The notes beneath the pieces are model-generated. The model did no database searches. It saw nothing but the letters and a program-made list of their open reading frames with translations, and was not told where the DNA came from. A stretch of 13,488 nt of DNA. It comes from Thiotrichaceae bacterium (GTDB taxonomy: Bacteria; Pseudomonadota; Gammaproteobacteria; Thiotrichales; Thiotrichaceae). Positions 7,624-13,488 of the stretch are shown piece after piece (the first letter of the stretch is position 1; each line of letters opens with the position of its first letter). The stretch is from positions 1 through 13,488 of the forward strand of contig JANTHA010000026.1 of NCBI GenBank assembly GCA_024762625.1. The letters are read 5' to 3'. A program made the translations under genes and the position numbers.

Positions 7624-7704
7624 AATGTTTTCCTCTTAGCCCTTTTTCCGTGCTTCCTGTTGTCTGTTGCCTACCCTTTCCTGCGAATCGCATTTTTCAA
7701 ATCA
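7624..7704 (-). other. Purine-rich ftsQ-ftsA spacer
   Basis: After the tandem TGATGA stops of ftsQ the same frame stays open for 18 further codons, ending TAA at about 7647. The transcript in this stretch is strongly purine-rich, with repeated AACAG and AGGAA-like units resembling the ftsQ tail. No gene is recognised. The upstream ftsA ribosome binding site AAGAGGA (7637-7631) lies at its end. Confidence 0.4.
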
Positions 7705-8547
7705 TCAACTTCGCAGACTGTCTTTTCTTCCCTGCTTGTTCCCTGCTTTTTTCTCTGCTGTTTTCCCTAATTTTTTCCACTTTACGGCAAAACCATTGGG
7801 ATAACGTAAATCAACCGTATCAATCCTGTTGACAACGCTGATCAGTTTTTGCCGGTAACCCACCATAAAGCGCTTAATGCGTTTTTCATGATTATTACGG
7901 CCAATTCTCACAAGCAGGTCATTTTCCAGCTTGATTTGCCACGAGCCGCGCGCGTCTTCCCTAAACTCTACCAGTCGTACCGGAAAGTCCTTCATCCATT
8001 CGCGAATTTGCAAAAAACCGCTGGCCATATTGCGCCCCTTGCTTTCCGGGCTATACAACGTAGGCAGGGTGCCCTGTTTATCTTTCAATGTTGTTTTGAT
8101 AATAGCGCCCTGCTTACTCAGCATCGCCTTATCTCCCCAGAACGCCACCGGTTGTTGCTCATGGATCTTTACTATTAATTTATCCGGCCAGATTTTAGTC
8201 AGCGATGCCGAATAAACCCATTCATTGTCTTCAACAGCCGCTTCCAGCGCATCGCTATCGAGCAAAAATAAATTGGTTTTTACAAAGTCCGCAATAATCG
8301 GTTCTAGCATTTCTTTATTCAGAATTTTCAAATCACCCGCGACCTCAACCGTTTTAATGGTCATGTGTTGTGGATTTTTAAGCCACTGATAGCCGCCAAA
8401 CACGGCTAACGCGGGTAGTATTACAAACAGCCACATGCTGACGCGTTTCCAGGCAAATGCGTTTCTCAAGTCGCCCAGTGAACGTCTGTTTTTAGGCGAC
8501 TTCCTGCGTGTTGCTTGCGCCCGTTTTGATCCTGGCCTGTATTTCAT
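7705..8547 (-). CDS. ftsQ: Cell division protein FtsQ
   Basis: Bitopic divisome protein that forms the FtsQLB subcomplex and couples Z-ring assembly to septal wall synthesis. It has 280 residues: a basic cytoplasmic N-terminus (1-35, many Arg/Lys), one membrane segment (about 36-56, MWLFVILPALAVFGGYQWL region), a POTRA domain (about 63-131, from IKTVEVAG to IHEQQPVAFW) and a beta domain ending DLRYPNGFAVKWK (246-258). The last 20 residues are Lys/Gly/Gln-rich. They are encoded by purine-rich DNA with GCAGGGAA twice, and are not part of the conserved fold. The start has AAGGAA at ten bases. Two TGA stops stand in tandem. It lies 35 bases after ddl. Confidence 0.96.
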   Translation of the reverse strand: MKYRPGSKRAQATRRKSPKNRRSLGDLRNAFAWKRVSMWLFVILPALAVFGGYQWLKNPQHMTIKTVEVAGDLKILNKEMLEPIIADFVKTNLFLLDSDALEAAVEDNEWVYSASLTKIWPDKLIVKIHEQQPVAFWGDKAMLSKQGAIIKTTLKDKQGTLPTLYSPESKGRNMASGFLQIREWMKDFPVRLVEFREDARGSWQIKLENDLLVRIGRNNHEKRIKRFMVGYRQKLISVVNRIDTVDLRYPNGFAVKWKKLGKTAEKKAGNKQGRKDSLRS

Positions 8548-8582
8548 TTTTCGGTTGTTCCTTGTTTACTACGTTTAATACT

Positions 8583-9608
<1,026 letters not shown>

Positions 9609-9609
<1 letters not shown>

Positions 9610-11030
9610 TACAACAGCGTTCCTCGCGATAACTGGGCGGGTAAACTCGCTGAAATTGAACCGACGCTTCCCGCGCCTAATGTCAGCAAAACATCGCCAT
9701 CCTGTAGCTGGTTTTGCAGCACTTCAATAATGTCATCCTGCCTGGCGACAAAAATCGGATCGACATTGCCGCGGTTGCGAATCGCGCGCGCCAGAGAACG
9801 TCCGTCTGCGCCTGCGATTGGATCCTCATTTGCCGCATAGATATCCATCAGCAACAGCACATCCGGCTCGGACAAAACCTGTGCAAAATCCTCAAACAGG
9901 TCTCGCGTACGAGTGTAGCGATGCGGCTGAAACAATACCATCATGCGGCGCTCCGGCCAGGCGCTGCGTACTGCTTTCATGGTAGCTTCCATCTCGGTTG
10001 GATGGTGCCCATAATCATCCACCAGCATCACAGAGCCTTCATGCGTCTGTATTTCTCCATAGCACTGGAAGCGACGCCCAACACCCTGGAATTTATCCAG
10101 ACCGCTCAGAATGGCTTCGTCACTCACGCCCAGCTCGGTTGCAATCGCAATTGCCGCCAATGCATTCTGTACATTGTGCTCACCCGGCATATTCAAGGTA
10201 ACATCCAGCGGCGCCTTGTCTTCGCGCTCCACAGTAAAAAAGCTTTGAGTGCCGTCATAACGCACATCCCTAGCGCGTACATCCGCATCAAAATGAATGC
10301 CATAAGTTACGATAGGACGGGTAATCTCCGGTAAAATATCGCAAACGTTATCATCATCAACACAAAGAACTGCAAGGCCATAGAAAGGTAAATGATGCAA
10401 AAACTCGACAAAGGTCGCCTTGAGCTTTTCAAAATCATTGTCGTAGGTGCTGAGGTGATCCGCATCAATATTGGTCACCACTGAAATCATTGGTTGCAGC
10501 AACAGGAACGACGCATCGCTTTCATCAGCTTCCGCCACCAGATATTCGCCTGTACCCAGACGTGAATTACTCGCGGTGCTGTTCAGGCGACCGCCAATAA
10601 CGAAGGTTGGATCAAGTCCGCCTTCGCCCAGCAAACTGGTGACCAATGATGTTGTCGTGGTCTTGCCATGCGTGCCCGCCACCGCAATGCCATTGCTGAA
10701 GCGCATGATTTCCGCCAGCATTTCAGCGCGCGGCACAACCGGAATACTCTGTTCCCTGGCGGCGACAACTTCTGGATTATCATCCTTGACGGCCGAGGAA
10801 ACCACCACCACATCAGCGCCTTCAATATTACTGGCTGCATGTCCATTGAAGACTTTTGCGCCCAGCGATGCGAGGCGCTCGGTCATGGCGTTCTGCGCCA
10901 GATCAGAGCCGGTTATGTCATAGCCAATATTGGCGAGCACCTCCGCGATGCCGCTCATGCCGGAACCGCCGATCCCAACAAAATGAATCTGCTTGATGCG
11001 GCGACGCGCCAGATCATTAGGCTGCTTCAT
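9609..11030 (-). CDS. murC: UDP-N-acetylmuramate--L-alanine ligase
   Basis: Mur ligase that adds L-Ala to UDP-MurNAc with ATP, the first amino acid of the stem peptide, in the cytoplasm. It has 473 residues, normal for the family. Visible motifs are the N-terminal GIGGSGM (19-25), the P-loop AGTHGKTTT (118-126), EADESD (167-172), NIDADHL (187-193), HNVQN (285-289), DDYGHHPTE (338-346) and QPHRYTRT (368-375). The start lies 14 bases inside the end of murG and has GGAGGT at five bases, a near-consensus site. Its stop TAA overlaps the ATG of the ddl remnant. MurB, the enzyme that makes its substrate, is normally coded next but is missing here. Confidence 0.98.
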
Positions 11031-12234
11031 AATTTACCTCCCGGGCGCTTTTTACTTCGGTTTTGGCGCTTGAGGAATCATCTTCAACGGCCTGTTCTGC
11101 ACCGGCGTCATCCTTGCTCTGTTTGTCATAATCGTAGCCAGCCAGTGCTGCACAAATGGCCGCCACCTCGTCCGTGGCCTGTGGCTTTGCCAGCTCGCGC
11201 GCTGTAATACTCATTTCAATCAGTTTATCCCTGTTGTTGCCAAGTTCAGCCAGAATATCCGCCAGCGAATCTCTCGTGAGTTCCTCCTGATGCATCAACA
11301 GAGCTGCGCCGGAATCACTCAAATACCTTGCATTCGCCGTTTGATGATCATCCACCGCAAATGGGTAAGGAACCAGAATTGAAGCAAGGCCCGCCGCCGC
11401 CAGCTCCGCAACCGTAAGCGCGCCGGAGCGGCAAATTACCAGATCAGCCCATTCATAAGCTTCCGCCATATCTTCAATAAATGGCGTAATTTCCGCCTTG
11501 ACGCCCATTTTCTCATACAGGTCGCGCGTCGCCGCATCCTTGTTTTTCCCCGCCTGGTGACGCACTTCAGGGCGCTTATCCACAGGCAGTTCGCCAAGCG
11601 CCATGGGAACCACTTCATTCAGCGCCTGTGCTCCCAGACTACCGCCAAAAATCAGCATATTAATACGACCCCAGCGATCGCCAAGACGCTGGACGGGATG
11701 AGACAAGGCGGCGATTTCCCGCCTCACCGGGTTGCCGATACCCACAGTATTCTTTCTACCCTTAAAAGTTCCGGGAAAGCCTTCCAGTATTTTTTTACTG
11801 AATCTGCTCAATAATTTATTGGTCAAACCTGGGATCGCATTCTGTTCATGGATCACCACGGGTTTTCCCATCAATGCCGCCACCAGGCCGCCAGGTCCCG
11901 CTACAAAACCACCCATGCCCAGCACCGCAGCGGGACGCGTTTTCAGCATAATCATCAACGATTGAAACAAGGCCTTGCTTAACTGGAAAGGCGCCAGCAA
12001 CAGGGTCAATTTATTCTTTCCACGCAAACCATTAACCGACAGATAGACCATATCAATGCCCGCCTCGGGTATGATCCTGGCTTCCAGTCCGCCCGGGGTT
12101 CCCATCCAGATAACAGGAATATTTTGCGCCTGTAACGCCCGTGCAACTGCCAGCCCCGGATAGACATGGCCGCCGGTGCCGCCTGCCGTTATCAAAATGG
12201 GTTTTTTATCGATATGAGAGGATTTATCTGGCAT
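11017..12234 (-). CDS. murG: UDP-GlcNAc:lipid I GlcNAc transferase MurG
   Basis: Peripheral GT28 glycosyltransferase on the inner membrane face that adds GlcNAc to lipid I, giving lipid II. From this start it has 405 residues, about 50 more than E. coli MurG. Visible motifs are [10 protein letters not shown] (18-27), GMGGFVAGP (106-114), HEQN (129-132), GNPVR (167-171), GGSLGA (197-202), HQAG (226-229) and [10 protein letters not shown] (268-277). The extra length is a hydrophilic, mostly acidic C-terminal tail (about 366-405, rich in Asp/Glu/Ser/Ala) past the usual end; its function is unknown. ATG 12234 is chosen because GGGGGTG lies eight bases upstream. ATG 12240 and GTG 12255 are possible. 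It overlaps ftsW by 11 bases and murC by 14. Confidence 0.96.
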   Translation of the reverse strand: MPDKSSHIDKKPILITAGGTGGHVYPGLAVARALQAQNIPVIWMGTPGGLEARIIPEAGIDMVYLSVNGLRGKNKLTLLLAPFQLSKALFQSLMIMLKTRPAAVLGMGGFVAGPGGLVAALMGKPVVIHEQNAIPGLTNKLLSRFSKKILEGFPGTFKGRKNTVGIGNPVRREIAALSHPVQRLGDRWGRINMLIFGGSLGAQALNEVVPMALGELPVDKRPEVRHQAGKNKDAATRDLYEKMGVKAEITPFIEDMAEAYEWADLVICRSGALTVAELAAAGLASILVPYPFAVDDHQTANARYLSDSGAALLMHQEELTRDSLADILAELGNNRDKLIEMSITARELAKPQATDEVAAICAALAGYDYDKQSKDDAGAEQAVEDDSSSAKTEVKSAREVNYEAA

Positions 12235-13471
12235 AGCCATCACCCCCAAACCCACGTTTATTTTCAGATTTCATCATCCTTTTTTCTCTTTGCATGACTC
12301 GCAGTGCTTCCTTGTCGCTGACGCCAAACAATGCAATCTGGGTATCGCGATGCACCCGCATGAGTAAAGCCAGCGCCATCAGTGTGACCAGCAAGCTACT
12401 GCCGCCATAGCTGATCAGCGGCAAGGTCAGCCCCTTGGGCGGCAGCAAGGCCAGATTAACGCCAATATGGAACAGCACCTGAAAACCGATCCAGAAGCCA
12501 ATACCATAGGCCAGATAGGCGGCGTAATGCAGCTTGGCGCGATCTGCGCGGAAACCGATCACAAAAGCGCGTTGCACCAACCAGGCATACAAGGCAAGCG
12601 TTACCACAATGCCGACAAACCCAAATTCTTCCGCAAGCACTGCAAAAATAAAATCATTATGCGCTTCAGGCAAATAGAACAGTTTTTGCACGCTGCCGCC
12701 CAGTCCCGCACCAAACCAGCCGCCATCGCCCACCGCCATCAAGGCGTGAACAGTCTGGTACGCCTTGCCTGTTGCATGCGACCAGGGGTCAAGAAATGCG
12801 GTTACCCGCGCCCCACGATAACCCATCATCACCAAGGGAATCATCAGCGCAATCGCACCGACAAACAACAGGGCGAGTCGCGACAGCTTGACTCCGCCAA
12901 GGAACAAAAGCGCTATGCCGGTTGCCGTCATCACCACCACAGAACCGAAATCTGGCTCCAACATCAACAACACATCCATAATACCCAGCATCGCCAGAGG
13001 CACTAGCAAGGGACGCCACAAACCGCCATGAGATAATTCCTTGCCATGTCGCACCAGGTAGCCGGATAAATACATAATCATGATCAGCTTGGCCATTTCG
13101 GAAACCTGTAAAGAAACCACGCCAAGATTGATCCAGCGATGGCTGCCATTTACTTCCTTGCCAATCCCAGGCAACAAAACCACGACCAGCAGCAACAAGA
13201 CAACCGGCAACAGTTTCGCGCCGATATTTTGCCAGACACTGGTTTTAATCCGATATACAATATAGGCGGCCAACAGCCCTAAAAATAAAAACACCAGTTG
13301 ACGATTGAAAAAGTGGTAAATATCGCCATAGTTTTTTTCCGCTACCGCGATGGAGGCGGACATCATCACCACCAAACCAAGGCCCACAAGAAAAGTGCTG
13401 CAAATCAATAAACCACGATCCACATAACGCTGCCACTCAGGTTGAAAATCTTCGCAGAATTTTTTAAACAT
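12224..13471 (-). CDS. ftsW: Peptidoglycan glycosyltransferase FtsW (SEDS)
   Basis: Multi-pass SEDS protein that polymerises lipid II into septal glycan with the class B penicillin-binding protein FtsI. It has 415 residues, with about ten membrane helices visible as long Leu/Val/Ile runs. Visible family motifs are NGSHRWINLG (108-117), LEPDFGS (171-177), the long loop around GKAYQ (235-239), HNDFIFAVLAEEFGF (271-285) and PLISYGGSS (351-359). A basic cytoplasmic tail (about 384-415) ends the protein. ATG 13471 has GGGAGGG upstream at five to six bases. It is the first cluster gene in the window and runs into murG with a short overlap; murD or mraY would be expected just beyond the right edge. 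Confidence 0.97.
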   Translation of the reverse strand: MFKKFCEDFQPEWQRYVDRGLLICSTFLVGLGLVVMMSASIAVAEKNYGDIYHFFNRQLVFLFLGLLAAYIVYRIKTSVWQNIGAKLLPVVLLLLVVVLLPGIGKEVNGSHRWINLGVVSLQVSEMAKLIMIMYLSGYLVRHGKELSHGGLWRPLLVPLAMLGIMDVLLMLEPDFGSVVVMTATGIALLFLGGVKLSRLALLFVGAIALMIPLVMMGYRGARVTAFLDPWSHATGKAYQTVHALMAVGDGGWFGAGLGGSVQKLFYLPEAHNDFIFAVLAEEFGFVGIVVTLALYAWLVQRAFVIGFRADRAKLHYAAYLAYGIGFWIGFQVLFHIGVNLALLPPKGLTLPLISYGGSSLLVTLMALALLMRVHRDTQIALFGVSDKEALRVMQREKRMMKSENKRGFGGDGYAR

Positions 13472-13488
13472 GATTTCCCTCCCGACCG

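Noticed and set aside
12235..12255. GTG start at 12255 for murG
   Set aside because: It adds seven residues beyond the family N-terminus, overlaps ftsW further, and lies upstream of the GGGGGTG site that suits ATG 12234.

Overview
This window looks like chromosomal DNA of a gammaproteobacterium with mid-range GC. The assignment rests on the division-gene order and on protein details: FtsZ ends in a [17 protein letters not shown] peptide, FtsA and FtsQ have proteobacterial form, and Ddl resembles E. coli DdlB. I cannot name a genus from the sequence alone.

Right two thirds (about 5.1-13.5 kb, all on the minus strand): the distal half of the division and cell wall (dcw) cluster, transcribed right to left as ftsW, murG, murC, ddl, ftsQ, ftsA, ftsZ. 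FtsW polymerises glycan; MurG makes lipid II; MurC adds L-Ala to UDP-MurNAc; Ddl makes D-Ala-D-Ala; FtsQ, FtsA and FtsZ build the divisome. The genes are packed, with ftsW/murG and murG/murC overlapping. A strong Rho-independent terminator follows ftsZ. The cluster departs from the usual gammaproteobacterial layout in two ways. murB, normally between murC and ddl, is absent, and lpxC does not follow ftsZ. At the murC-ddl junction there is a 34-bp near-perfect duplicate of the 5' end of ddl. It forms a 35-codon remnant whose ATG overlaps the murC stop (TAATG) but which stops before the functional ddl.

Left third (1-3.83 kb, plus strand): a MoxR-type AAA+ ATPase gene and a DUF58 gene, a well-known pair, are separated here by a secreted GH114-type glycosidase-like gene that is clearly AT-richer than moxR. 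The moxR start appears to overlap (ATGA) the 3' end of another gene running off the left edge. A small ORF with a good ribosome binding site and a hairpin lies between moxR and the GH114 gene.

Between the two blocks (3.83-5.09 kb) a secreted SGNH-hydrolase gene lies on the minus strand. It is convergent with DUF58 and downstream of the ftsZ terminator. The GH114 and SGNH proteins are both predicted to be exported and could both act on polysaccharide; this is inference.

Most of the window is ordinary core-genome content. The items most worth checking are the murC-ddl junction with its missing murB, the GH114 gene inside the moxR-DUF58 pair, the acidic C-terminal tail of MurG, and the second large hairpin after ftsZ. 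I see no clear evidence of an entirely new system.
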